Part shown: positions 1 through 7,403 of the stretch, in pieces
How the letters are laid out: each line of letters begins with the position of its first letter
How positions within the stretch are numbered: position 1 is the stretch's first letter
Assembly: GCF_000764185.1 (NCBI RefSeq)
Contig: NZ_JQEC01000002.1
Span: 186,001-250,000 of the forward strand
DNA length: 64,000 bases
Direction of reading: 5' to 3'
Source: Colwellia psychrerythraea
Lineage (GTDB): Bacteria; Pseudomonadota; Gammaproteobacteria; Enterobacterales; Alteromonadaceae
The notes under the pieces: generated by a model
Seen by the model: the letters and a program-made list of their open reading frames with translations, nothing else
Databases searched by the model: none
Told to the model about the DNA's origin: nothing
Translations under genes and position numbers: made by a program

Positions 1-1
1 T

Positions 2-1012
2 GAACAACTTTATCCAAATAAAAAGCCCATAAAGCAAGAAATCTTACTTATAAAAGGTATGATGACAAATAAGCCAGATGAAATAGCAATATCAGCATTT
101 AAGCTCATTGATAAAGAAAAACAATCAAAGAATAGGTTTGTTAGACAATCGAACATACAAGCATCCAAAATATTTGATGATAATTTAAAACAACTAGACA
201 ATATCATTTTAGAACAAAAGCTTACCGTAGTATTAGTGTCTACCTTTTTGATTATCGTTATTTTAATCGTTTTTTCTTACCTACAAATACAACGAAAAAA
301 ATTAGCGCTTAAAGAAAAGCACTTTATGGATAAGCTATTAACTCAAAAAAACAAAGTACTTGCCGATGTTTCCCATGAGCTAAGTACCCCACTTACCGTG
401 TTAAAGCTGCAAGTAGAGTCGCTCAAAGATAATTTAGAAGAGGATGTACAGGCAAGCTATGATGCGTTAGACAATAAGGTCAGCGATATCGAAAACTTAA
501 TTGCCGACATTCATCAATTGGCCCAATCAGATGTTGGTGCTTTACAACTAAATATTGAATCTTTTGACCTTAACCGTACCCTAGGATTATGGGAAAATGA
601 ATTAAGTAATTTTGTAAATAAAAACAAACTTACTTTTGAAATCAACAGAGACTTACCCAACGGATTACTCGTTAGCTTTGACCGAGATAGAGTCAAGCAA
701 GTATTTATTAACTTACTGACTAATAGCATTAAATACACCGATAAACCTGGGAAAGTGAAATTATCAGCAAGTGCAAAGGGTAATACTCTTTATCTATCAA
801 TAGAAGATAGTGCTCCTGGTATCCTAGATAAAGACTTAGCGGCCATTTTCGAGCGCTTATATCGTGTAGAAAGTTCACGCAGTAGAGATACCGGTGGCTC
901 AGGTCTAGGGTTAGCTATTTGTAAAAGTTTAATAGAGGCACATAGTGGTGAAGTATACGCTGAACATTCCAAGCTAGGTGGTCTGAAAATAGTTATCCAA
1001 TTACCAATTTAA
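2..1012 (+). CDS. BaeS-like sensor histidine kinase, 5' end outside window
   Basis: This is the C-terminal part of an inner-membrane two-component sensor kinase. The reading frame is open back to the window edge, so the sensor region is missing; the first internal Met is at 59. Counting from that Met, a membrane segment covers about 54-77. The phosphoacceptor H-box is ADVSHELSTPL with His106, the N-box is NLLTNSIKYTD, and the ATP lid reads DSAPGI, then FERLYR, then GGSGLGLAI. DSAPG in place of DxGxG and the RSRDTGGSGLGLAI stretch are typical of BaeS. The likely partner is the BaeR-like regulator at 3676-4347, which lies 2.7 kb away on the opposite strand rather than in the usual operon. The envelope-stress role is inferred from the family only. 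Confidence 0.85.
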   Translation, partial: EQLYPNKKPIKQEILLIKGMMTNKPDEIAISAFKLIDKEKQSKNRFVRQSNIQASKIFDDNLKQLDNIILEQKLTVVLVSTFLIIVILIVFSYLQIQRKKLALKEKHFMDKLLTQKNKVLADVSHELSTPLTVLKLQVESLKDNLEEDVQASYDALDNKVSDIENLIADIHQLAQSDVGALQLNIESFDLNRTLGLWENELSNFVNKNKLTFEINRDLPNGLLVSFDRDRVKQVFINLLTNSIKYTDKPGKVKLSASAKGNTLYLSIEDSAPGILDKDLAAIFERLYRVESSRSRDTGGSGLGLAICKSLIEAHSGEVYAEHSKLGGLKIVIQLPI

Positions 1013-1626
1013 GCCTGATCGCTTTCTAAAGAATCACTTTTTAATGAAGAATTATGATTAGATAGCGCGCTTACCCCTTGCCAGTCCTCTATATCTTGGT
1101 CTGGTTTTTCTTGTCGAAAGTTACTATAAAGTGAAATGCCTTGTTGATCCTCTAAGATATCAACTTGAATACCTTTATCACGTAAAAGTGCTTCATTACC
1201 TGACGCGTTGGTAACGTCTCCAACCACCACACGACTTACTCCCCTCATGTATAATAATGTCGCACAAACATCACAAGGACTAAGTGAGGTAAATAGTGAG
1301 GTACGGCTAAAGTCTATTCTGCCCGCATCTCGCATTGCTGACGTTTCACCATGATTATAAGGGTGATCTTCTTGGATAAGGGTATTATGTCCTTTGCCAA
1401 CAATCTTTCTAGTCTTGTTATCAATAATAACTGCGCCAATAGGGCAACCGCCTTCATCATAACTTTTTTGCGCAAGTAAAACGGCAATACGCATAAAGTC
1501 ACTATCTGTTAGACCTAAAGTAAAATCACTATCCAATAATACAGGAAGGCTATGTGTTGGCATATGCGCAATAGTGTTTAATACCGTTGCACTTTTATTG
1601 GTGTGTTTATCAAAGAGGGTCTTCAT
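1009..1626 (-). CDS. Cytosine/nucleoside deaminase family protein
   Basis: A zinc-dependent deaminase of the cytidine-deaminase superfamily, 205 aa. The zinc and catalytic motifs are complete: HGETSAM (HxE) and SPCDVC (PCxxC). The core (EGGCPIGAVI, GKGHN, SLSPCDVC, VVVGD) and the late EKPDQDIEDW motif resemble fungal-type cytosine deaminase more than TadA, so cytosine to uracil is the favoured reaction; guanine deaminase or another nucleobase is possible. About 35 residues at the N-terminus and 20 at the C-terminus lie outside the core. Its 3' end overlaps the end of the convergent kinase gene by 4 bp. Confidence 0.8.
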   Translation of the reverse strand: MKTLFDKHTNKSATVLNTIAHMPTHSLPVLLDSDFTLGLTDSDFMRIAVLLAQKSYDEGGCPIGAVIIDNKTRKIVGKGHNTLIQEDHPYNHGETSAMRDAGRIDFSRTSLFTSLSPCDVCATLLYMRGVSRVVVGDVTNASGNEALLRDKGIQVDILEDQQGISLYSNFRQEKPDQDIEDWQGVSALSNHNSSLKSDSLESDQA

Positions 1627-1692
1627 ATTGTATGCTCAGAAAATTTAATAAATGTTAATTAGTACAAAGAAGCTAACAAGTTAATTGATTGT

Positions 1693-1965
1693 TTAACTAT
1701 TTTCAGTAAATAATTTGCTAAAATAAAATGCCGTCATAGAGTCTCTTTCGCCCAAATAATTAACAATAACACTTAGCGATCTACAAGTAAAAACAGCCAT
1801 TGACTCAAACATCTCGCCACGAATCAGCTTCAACTTAAAACTAAATTGCCTTAATTGACAAGCCGATATTTTTTGTACGAGGCTCAACTGATCATAATAT
1901 GAGACAGTACCTTGGCTATTTTGTTTATTTTCGTGTGTTTGATTAAGTTGTTCTAATAAGTCCAA
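1693..1965 (-). CDS. Hypothetical protein, doubtful ORF
   Basis: A 90-codon frame with a TTG start and no clear Shine-Dalgarno sequence, between the deaminase gene and the broken PEP-CTERM gene on the same strand. I recognise no family. The protein is polar, with two cysteines and no signal peptide or membrane segment. It could be a small real gene, a decayed fragment or a chance ORF; it is listed because nothing else occupies the interval. Confidence 0.3.
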   Translation of the reverse strand: MDLLEQLNQTHENKQNSQGTVSYYDQLSLVQKISACQLRQFSFKLKLIRGEMFESMAVFTCRSLSVIVNYLGERDSMTAFYFSKLFTENS

Positions 1966-2014
1966 CGGGAGCCACCACTTTGCATAATAACGAAGGTATG
2001 TTCAATGCACGTTT

Positions 2015-2665
2015 TTATATTTTTTGACGGCGTTTAATAACTGATAAAAGAATAAAGCCTAATAAAAAAGTCATGGTGATATTTTCTGGCTCAGGAACTT
2101 CAACAGTATTAATCACCAAGCGAGGACCAAAACCGATATATTCACTACTGTAAAAGCGTTGAAAGTAATTATCGCCAAGCCCTGCCAGCATGACACCATT
2201 ATTATCAACTTCCGCCATCATCCAGCCTTGAACAAGCTCAGTTAAATCCCATGACTGCCATCCTCTCGCTTCAGCATCTGTATATGTTGTACTTACAATT
2301 GAGTAGCTGTCATAGCTTGGCATAGTCGAAAGTTCATCCCATGAAGAGGTAATCGTATATGCATTAATGATCATATCAGCATCACTGCCCCAGTAACCCG
2401 AGTACCGCTACATTTGCAGCTCTGCTGATACTATTTTTATATTGTCCAGTGCGCTTAAATTATTAAATTGAACGCCAATGCGTTGATCACTTTTTGATAC
2501 ATCGTTAGTACGTAATTCAGTGTCATTTGACTGTACAACTCCACTCCACCACCAGGTATCTTGCACATCATTATCTATAGTAATTAAACCAGCAAAACTT
2601 GGTTTAGAAAAAACGAGTGCAGCGCACAGTATTACGGCAAGTTTTATCCCAAAAATGTTATTCAT
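2015..2665 (-). pseudogene. DNRLRE-domain PEP-CTERM surface protein, broken by one in-frame TAG
   Basis: Two frames, 2408-2665 and 2015-2374, are one gene in the same phase separated by a TAG at 2408-2410 and twelve open codons. The first part has a signal peptide (MNNIFGIKLAVILCAALVFS...FAG) and the start of a DNRLRE-type beta domain (RIGVQFNNLS, VSAELQM). The second part continues that domain (SSWDELSTM, GWQSWDLTELVQGW, FYSSEYIGFGPRLVI) and ends with a PEP-CTERM sorting signal: VPEPE, a hydrophobic helix, then KRRQK. Such proteins are exported, then processed by exosortase. Without readthrough only an 85-aa exported fragment lacking the sorting signal would be made. No frameshift is needed to join the halves, so the lesion is a single base change or a sequencing error. 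Confidence 0.8.
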
Positions 2666-2736
2666 GATTCCCCTAAAGCTTATTTAATTTATTCACATTT
2701 TAAAAGGAAATAATAAGGACAAATTGAGGAGGATTT

Positions 2737-2778
2737 ATGGAGATTTCAATTAAAGCTTATACTTTTTTTTTATCCTAA
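2737..2778 (+). other. Possible 13-codon leader ORF with strong ribosome binding site
   Basis: ATG at 2737 follows GAGGAGG (2726-2732) at a 4-nt spacing and opens a 13-codon frame (MEISIKAYTFFLS) ending in TAA. It lies 60 bp upstream of the alpha/beta hydrolase gene. The Shine-Dalgarno match is among the best in the window, which is odd for untranslated DNA. It may be a leader peptide or chance. Confidence 0.25.
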
Positions 2779-2837
2779 CTTTATTCACATTTGCTTTATA
2801 AGCTAGTCCAACTCACTCGCCATCAAGGACTATTATC

Positions 2838-3683
2838 ATGGACAAATTAAAAAAAAGTTGGACAAGCGTTAACACTAAAGCCCTGAGGGTATTAATGCCT
2901 AACTTAGCCTTAAAGATTGCCAAAAAAGTATTTTTCAGGCCCAAAAGAAAATATTCAAATTGGCCAAATCATGTAAAACAATTTGAGGTTAATACACGTT
3001 ATGGTCAACTAAAGGCTTATAAATATGGCGAAGGTAAATGTATTTGGTTAGTACACGGTTGGTCTGGGAGCGCGTTTGATTTTTGGCCCTTAATGCAAAA
3101 ACTTGCTGAAAAAGGCTATTCAGCAATCAGCTTTGATTTTCCTGCGCATGGTAATAGCCAAGGAAAATTCTGTACCTTACCACAAATGATAAAAGTATTT
3201 GATGATGTCTCTGCAGGTCTATTTTCACCTAGTATGGTTATTTCTCATGGTATGGGAGCCTCAGTTATAGCCAATAGCAATTGGTTCAAAAATTACCATC
3301 AAGACTTATTGCTAATATCTCCTATTCTAGATATCTATCTGTTATTACAAAGCCGAGTACGACTCTCAGGTTTTGATGAAGTGCTATTTGAACAAATAAT
3401 AAAAAAGGTTTCCAAAAATGAAAAAATATCTATAACAGAGCTATGTACCATACCAAAACTAAAGGCATTTGTTGGTCAACTTAAAGTCATTCATGATACT
3501 CAAGATGACTTGGCACCATTTGTTATAAGTGAAAAATTTACCCAATTCTCAAAGGTAGCATTAGTTAGTACCAACAAACTTGGTCACAATAAAATATTGA
3601 ATTCAAGAAAAATACTTAATGTAATAGAATCCTATGACTCACCTTGCTTGAAAGATATTCTACAATGGCATAATGCTAGCTAA
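2838..3683 (+). CDS. Alpha/beta hydrolase-fold protein lacking the nucleophilic serine
   Basis: A 281-aa alpha/beta hydrolase-fold protein, probably cytoplasmic. It has the oxyanion segment LVHGWSGSAFDFW (71-83), the strand-turn FDFPAHGNSQG (99-109), a candidate acid Asp223/224 and the late His250 (LGHNK). The nucleophile elbow, normally GxSxG, reads SHGMGA at 136-141, so glycine replaces the expected serine at 138. Classic esterase chemistry is therefore doubtful; it may act by another mechanism, be a non-catalytic fold, or have lost activity. The start is supported by AAGGA 8 nt upstream. Its 3' end overlaps the convergent regulator gene by 8 bp. Confidence 0.75.
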   Translation: MDKLKKSWTSVNTKALRVLMPNLALKIAKKVFFRPKRKYSNWPNHVKQFEVNTRYGQLKAYKYGEGKCIWLVHGWSGSAFDFWPLMQKLAEKGYSAISFDFPAHGNSQGKFCTLPQMIKVFDDVSAGLFSPSMVISHGMGASVIANSNWFKNYHQDLLLISPILDIYLLLQSRVRLSGFDEVLFEQIIKKVSKNEKISITELCTIPKLKAFVGQLKVIHDTQDDLAPFVISEKFTQFSKVALVSTNKLGHNKILNSRKILNVIESYDSPCLKDILQWHNAS

Positions 3684-4347
3684 TAGGAACGTAACGAAAG
3701 CCAGCCCCGTAGGTTGTTTCGATTACATTATGTTCAATAGCGAGCGAACGAACTTTCTTACGAATATTTTTAATGTGGCTGTCAATAGCCCTATCAGAGG
3801 CATTGCATTCATTATTATAAGCGAGCTCTATTATTTGCTCTCTAGAATATATTCTACCTGGTTTTTGCATAAGTAAATTAAGTAAAGAAAACTCTAAATT
3901 CGTTAATTTGGTTTCTTGACCATTGTACTTTAAAAAGAAGCCATTTTTATCTAACTGTAAACCTGAGTTTTCTTGTTTATTTTCTATTCCCGTGCGTTTT
4001 AAAATAGCCTGAATGCGAAGCATCAATTCTTTTGCACTAAAGGGCTTACAAACATAATCATCAACACCTGCTTGCAACCCCAAAATTCTATCATTTTCAG
4101 TTTTTCTAGCGGTTAGCATAATGATTGGAATTTCAGAAAATTCCCGAATTTCTTTACAGCAGGTTACTCCATCTTTTATCGGCAACATAACGTCTAGGAC
4201 AATAATATCAGGTAACTCTTGTTTCACTGTATCAATAACATGCTCACCCGAATTTAAGACAATAGGTTTGTAGCCTTCTCGGGTAATATATTTGGCAACT
4301 TGCGCGGCAATTTCTCTCTCATCTTCAACGACTAAAACTTTAATCAT
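3676..4347 (-). CDS. OmpR-family response regulator, BaeR-like
   Basis: A 223-aa DNA-binding response regulator. The receiver domain (1-115) has the acidic pocket VVEDE, phosphoacceptor Asp52 (VLDVMLP), the LTARK switch and Lys101 (CKPFSAKE). A winged helix (about 130-223) ends in IETTYGAGFRYVP. The receiver sequence (EIREFSEIPIIMLTARK, ILGLQAGVDDYVCKPFS) looks most like BaeR, matching the BaeS-like kinase at the left edge. The pair is not co-transcribed, and target genes cannot be read from this sequence. Confidence 0.88.
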   Translation of the reverse strand: MIKVLVVEDEREIAAQVAKYITREGYKPIVLNSGEHVIDTVKQELPDIIVLDVMLPIKDGVTCCKEIREFSEIPIIMLTARKTENDRILGLQAGVDDYVCKPFSAKELMLRIQAILKRTGIENKQENSGLQLDKNGFFLKYNGQETKLTNLEFSLLNLLMQKPGRIYSREQIIELAYNNECNASDRAIDSHIKNIRKKVRSLAIEHNVIETTYGAGFRYVPIS

Positions 4348-4517
4348 AATCCGTTATTTTAACTACCTATGCTTGAGCACTCTAAATACAAAGCCATCTA
4401 TTTAATTATCTAAAATAATCAGCAAACGACTTTATAATTTCAATAATATAATTATATACCAATTATTACCCCAAAAAACTAGTGATAGCCTCTTTGTTCT
4501 TCCCTTAAAGTAAAAGC

Positions 4518-4545
4518 TTGCCTTTAAAATCAGCCTGTATATACT
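4518..4545 (+). promoter_or_regulatory. lexA promoter
   Basis: A TTGCCT -35-like hexamer at 4518-4523 and a TATACT -10-like hexamer at 4540-4545 are separated by 16 bp, upstream of lexA. SOS box 1 lies over the -10 element, so bound LexA would block polymerase. Assigned by eye from the consensus. Confidence 0.55.
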
Positions 4546-4550
4546 AACAG
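4535..4550 (+). promoter_or_regulatory. LexA operator (SOS box 1)
   Basis: CTGTATATACTAACAG matches the gammaproteobacterial CTGT-N8-ACAG consensus exactly and overlaps the lexA -10 element. It implies autoregulation of lexA. Confidence 0.85.
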
Positions 4551-4555
4551 TAATA

Positions 4556-4571
4556 CTGTGTAAGTTTACAG
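4556..4571 (+). promoter_or_regulatory. LexA operator (SOS box 2)
   Basis: CTGTGTAAGTTTACAG is a second exact CTGT-N8-ACAG site. Its start is 21 bp (two helical turns) after the start of box 1 and it ends 9 bp before the lexA start codon. The tandem arrangement mirrors the two boxes at E. coli lexA. Confidence 0.85.
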
Positions 4572-4580
4572 GCTAATGCT

Positions 4581-5216
4581 ATGATTGATTCAACAACCGA
4601 ATTACGTCCACTGACTAAACGTCAGAAACAAATTTATGATTTAATTAAAGATAAAATCAAAGATACGGGCATGCCCCCAACTCGTGCCGAGATCGCCAAT
4701 TTTTTTGGTTTCAAATCTGCTAATGCCGCCGAAGAGCATTTAAAAGCTTTAGCCAAAAAAGGTTATATAGAAATGCTGGCTGGCACCTCTCGTGGCATTC
4801 GTTTAGTTGAAGAGCTTCTCGAAAAAGAAGGTTTACCACTAATTGGCCGTGTTGCCGCCGGTGAACCGATTTTGGCGCAAGAGCATATCGAAGAGCATTA
4901 TAAAATGGATGGTGATTTATTCCACCCTGCAGCTAATTACCTCCTACGTGTTAATGGCGAAAGCATGAAAGATATTGGTATTTTAGATGGCGATTTACTT
5001 GCTGTACACCAAACTACTGATGTGAAAAATGGTCAAGTTGTTGTTGCTCGAGTTGAAGACGAAGTAACAGTTAAACGTTTTAAGCGTGAAGGCAATATTG
5101 TGTATTTGCATGCTGAAAATGAAGACTTCTCACCAATTAAAGTTGATCTAACTAGCCAAGAATTTAATATTGAAGGTATTGCTGTCGGTATTATCCGCAG
5201 TGGTAGTTGGATGTAA
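4581..5216 (+). CDS. lexA: LexA repressor, SOS response
   Basis: A 211-aa self-cleaving SOS repressor. The N-terminal winged helix-turn-helix ([35 protein letters not shown]) binds SOS boxes. The C-terminal S24 domain holds the cleavage site Ala93-Gly94 (RVAAGEP), nucleophile Ser128 (NGESMKD) and base Lys165 (VTVKRF). RecA filaments trigger self-cleavage in the family. It is slightly longer than E. coli LexA because of a short N-terminal extension. Two LexA boxes precede it. No sulA-like gene follows; the gene appears monocistronic. Confidence 0.97.
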   Translation: MIDSTTELRPLTKRQKQIYDLIKDKIKDTGMPPTRAEIANFFGFKSANAAEEHLKALAKKGYIEMLAGTSRGIRLVEELLEKEGLPLIGRVAAGEPILAQEHIEEHYKMDGDLFHPAANYLLRVNGESMKDIGILDGDLLAVHQTTDVKNGQVVVARVEDEVTVKRFKREGNIVYLHAENEDFSPIKVDLTSQEFNIEGIAVGIIRSGSWM

Positions 5217-5269
5217 AAAATTCCAGAGCCTGTTCAAATACATATTATTTAACTAGCACTATATCAAGC

Positions 5270-5320
5270 GCCATAATTCCCCTTGCTCATAATGTATCGA
5301 GCTGTAATTATGGCTTTTTT
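5270..5320 (+). terminator. Candidate terminator after lexA
   Basis: A 9-bp perfect stem (GCCATAATT at 5270-5278 with AATTATGGC at 5306-5314) is followed by TTTTTT. The loop of about 27 nt is long for an intrinsic terminator, so this is moderate support. Confidence 0.5.
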
Positions 5321-5480
5321 GTTTTTCTTCATAGCAGAAAACCCCACAATATTTCTAAATTCTTTTTTTATCTACATCCTAAATTTATCAAAGCTACTTG
5401 CAGCAAAGCTCACGTAAACATTAGAGCTATTACTCCATTGAATTAAATGACTTTTCTCTAATTTATTAGCTATAAAATAT

Positions 5481-5494
5481 TTGACCTAGATCAA
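5481..5494 (+). promoter_or_regulatory. FNR/CRP-family binding site candidate
   Basis: TTGACCTAGATCAA matches the FNR consensus TTGAT-N4-ATCAA at nine of ten half-site bases. It lies about 320 bp upstream of the coxB start. An FNR/EtrA or CRP-type regulator controlling the terminal oxidase would make sense, but the transcription start is unknown. Confidence 0.5.
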
Positions 5495-5576
5495 ATTTTA
5501 GCGTAATTCTAGTAACAGTAACGCATACAAAACGAACATAAAAAGAATAAAAAGACGTCGATGCGCTAATCCTGTC

Positions 5577-5594
5577 ACACTAGTTTACTAGTGT
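5577..5594. repeat. Perfect inverted repeat upstream of cox operon
   Basis: ACACTAG-TTTA-CTAGTGT is a perfect 7-bp inverted repeat with a 4-nt spacer, without a following T-run. It could be an operator or a small hairpin in the leader. Confidence 0.35.
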
Positions 5595-5640
5595 CATGCC
5601 TGATTACTATTTCACGTCGGTGATTAACCTGATTTCGGAA

Positions 5641-5675
5641 TTGATACCAAAGGGTAGAAGTAAATTGGTCATCAA
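5641..5675. repeat. Imperfect stem-loop in cox leader
   Basis: TTGATACCAA at 5641-5650 can pair with TTGGTCATCAA at 5665-5675 (TTGAT/ATCAA and CCAA/TTGG, with bulges) around a 14-nt loop. No T-run follows. It may be an mRNA leader structure or an operator; its role is unknown. Confidence 0.25.
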
Positions 5676-5817
5676 TCGTTTTACATTGCGAATCCGTGGC
5701 TAAACCGATCTCTTGTTAGTGAATACAATAATAATAAAACTACAGATATTCAGTTCAGTGGTTATGAAGTACATTGCTGCACATCTGTTCTCTATGAATA
5801 CCAAGAGGAGATGCCGT

Positions 5818-7392
5818 GTGGGGAAACATAAGCTATTTTGGCTAGTGTTGGTAAGCCTGTTTACCAATTCAGCCTGGGCAGAAATGCAGTTAAACCTGAC
5901 TAAAGGGGTTACTGCCGTTAGCCGGGATGTATATGATTTACATATGCTAGTGCTGTACATTTGTACCGCCATTGGCGTAATAGTATTTGGCGCTATGTTT
6001 TGGTCGATGGCTTTTCATCGAAAATCTAAAGGGGTAAAGCCTGCTAACTTTCATGAAAGTACTAAGGTTGAGATATTGTGGACGGCAATACCCGTTGTCA
6101 TCTTAATCGCCATGGCAATACCGGCAACCCACACATTAATAGCCATGGAAGATAACTCTAATTCTGATGTTACCATTCAAATAACTGGCTCTCAGTGGAA
6201 GTGGCATTACAAATATTTTGATCAAGATATCGAATATTACTCGGTACTCTCAACACCACGCGAACAATACCAAAATCAACAAGGCGCTGGTGCCGATAAA
6301 GGTGAAAACTACCTTTTGGAAGTTGATAAACCACTGGTTATTCCTGCCAATAAAAAAGTCCGTTTTTTAATTACTTCTGACGATGTTATCCATGCTTGGT
6401 GGGTTCCTGCTTTTGCCGTTAAGCAAGATGCTAACCCAGGTTTTATCAACGAAGCATGGACTCGGGTTGAAGAGCCTGGCATCTACCGCGGCCAATGTGC
6501 TGAACTATGTGGTAAAGATCATGGCTTTATGCCCATTGTCGTTGAAGTAAAATCAGCAGCAGATTACGACATTTGGTTAAGTGAACAAAAACAACGTGTC
6601 GCCCAAGCGGCCAGTGCTGAGCAGGCCTCATTAAGTGCATCAATGTCAAAAGAAGAGCTGATGCAATTAGGCGAAACAACATACACAGCCTATTGTTCGG
6701 CATGTCATCAACCTACAGGTTTAGGTTTACCGCCAGCCTTCCCGGCTTTAAAAGGTAGCCCTGTTGTGACTACTGGTACTATTAAAGATCACATCAATAT
6801 TGTCTTTAATGGTAAAGCTGGTACGGGTATGCAAGGTTATGGCAAGCAATTAAGTATGAAACAAATTGCTGCTGTTGTTACCTTTGAGCGAAATGCTTGG
6901 GGCAATAATACCGGTGATGCCGTGCAAGCATCTGATGTTAAATCGGCTGTTGACAACTCCTCTGTTGAAGGTACGGCACCAGAGGCAACAGCATCCGTAA
7001 CAATTGAGACTAGCGCCGAAGAAATAGTAGAGACAATATCTGAAAAAGCTCCCGTAGAAGATTTAGCTAAAGTGTATAGCCATGATGAATTAATGACTAT
7101 GGGCGAAGAAGTCTATCTAAAAGCTTGTGTTGCTTGTCATCAACCGACAGGTGCAGGTTTACCTCCGGCGTTTCCTGCACTTAAAGGCAGTGTAATTGCA
7201 ACAGGAGATATTGCTGTGCATTTAGATATGGTGATTAACGGTAGTAAGAAAAATGCTGCCATGGCTGCTTTTTCTAATCAATTAACCAAAACCGAAATAG
7301 CCGCAGTTGTGACTTATGAGCGTAATGCTTGGGGAAATAATACCGGTGATTTAGTTCAACCTGCAGCTGTTGATGCTGCTAGTGCGAAGTAG
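5818..7392 (+). CDS. coxB: Cytochrome c oxidase subunit II fused to two cytochrome c domains
   Basis: The electron-entry subunit of an aa3/caa3-type oxidase. I chose GTG at 5818 because AAGAGGAG ends 7 nt upstream and it yields a clean signal peptide (MGKHKLFWLVLV...AWA); the frame is open back to 5713 with ATG options at 5713 and 5764. In the 524-aa form, two membrane helices (about 38-65, 84-110) precede the cupredoxin domain, whose CuA ligands are His192, Cys227, Cys231, His235 and Met238 (GQCAELCGKDHGFM). Two class I cytochrome c domains follow: CSACH at 293-297 and CVACH at 437-441. They are near duplicates (GLPPAFPALKG, ERNAWGNNTGD in both), joined by an acidic, Ala-rich linker. One such domain is common in caa3 oxidases; two is less usual. 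Confidence 0.95.
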   Translation: MGKHKLFWLVLVSLFTNSAWAEMQLNLTKGVTAVSRDVYDLHMLVLYICTAIGVIVFGAMFWSMAFHRKSKGVKPANFHESTKVEILWTAIPVVILIAMAIPATHTLIAMEDNSNSDVTIQITGSQWKWHYKYFDQDIEYYSVLSTPREQYQNQQGAGADKGENYLLEVDKPLVIPANKKVRFLITSDDVIHAWWVPAFAVKQDANPGFINEAWTRVEEPGIYRGQCAELCGKDHGFMPIVVEVKSAADYDIWLSEQKQRVAQAASAEQASLSASMSKEELMQLGETTYTAYCSACHQPTGLGLPPAFPALKGSPVVTTGTIKDHINIVFNGKAGTGMQGYGKQLSMKQIAAVVTFERNAWGNNTGDAVQASDVKSAVDNSSVEGTAPEATASVTIETSAEEIVETISEKAPVEDLAKVYSHDELMTMGEEVYLKACVACHQPTGAGLPPAFPALKGSVIATGDIAVHLDMVINGSKKNAAMAAFSNQLTKTEIAAVVTYERNAWGNNTGDLVQPAAVDAASAK

Positions 7393-7403
7393 GGGCATAT
7401 AAA

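Larger units (their letters stand above)
5217..5817. other. Long intergenic region between lexA and the cox operon
   Basis: About 600 bp with no convincing gene. A 79-codon frame at 5207-5446 overlaps the lexA end and looks like noise. The interval holds the lexA terminator, an FNR/CRP-like palindrome, a short perfect inverted repeat and a larger imperfect hairpin, so it reads as a regulatory leader for the oxidase operon. Confidence 0.5.

Noticed and set aside
2408..2410. TAG as a selenocysteine- or pyrrolysine-type recoding site
   Set aside because: Selenocysteine uses TGA, and pyrrolysine is not expected in this lineage. A mutation is simpler.
3673..3876. 67-codon plus-strand ORF
   Set aside because: It lies antisense within the BaeR-like gene and has no family features; a shadow frame.
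5207..5446. 79-codon ORF overlapping the lexA end
   Set aside because: It has no recognisable family, overlaps lexA in another frame and spans the likely lexA terminator, so it is probably chance.
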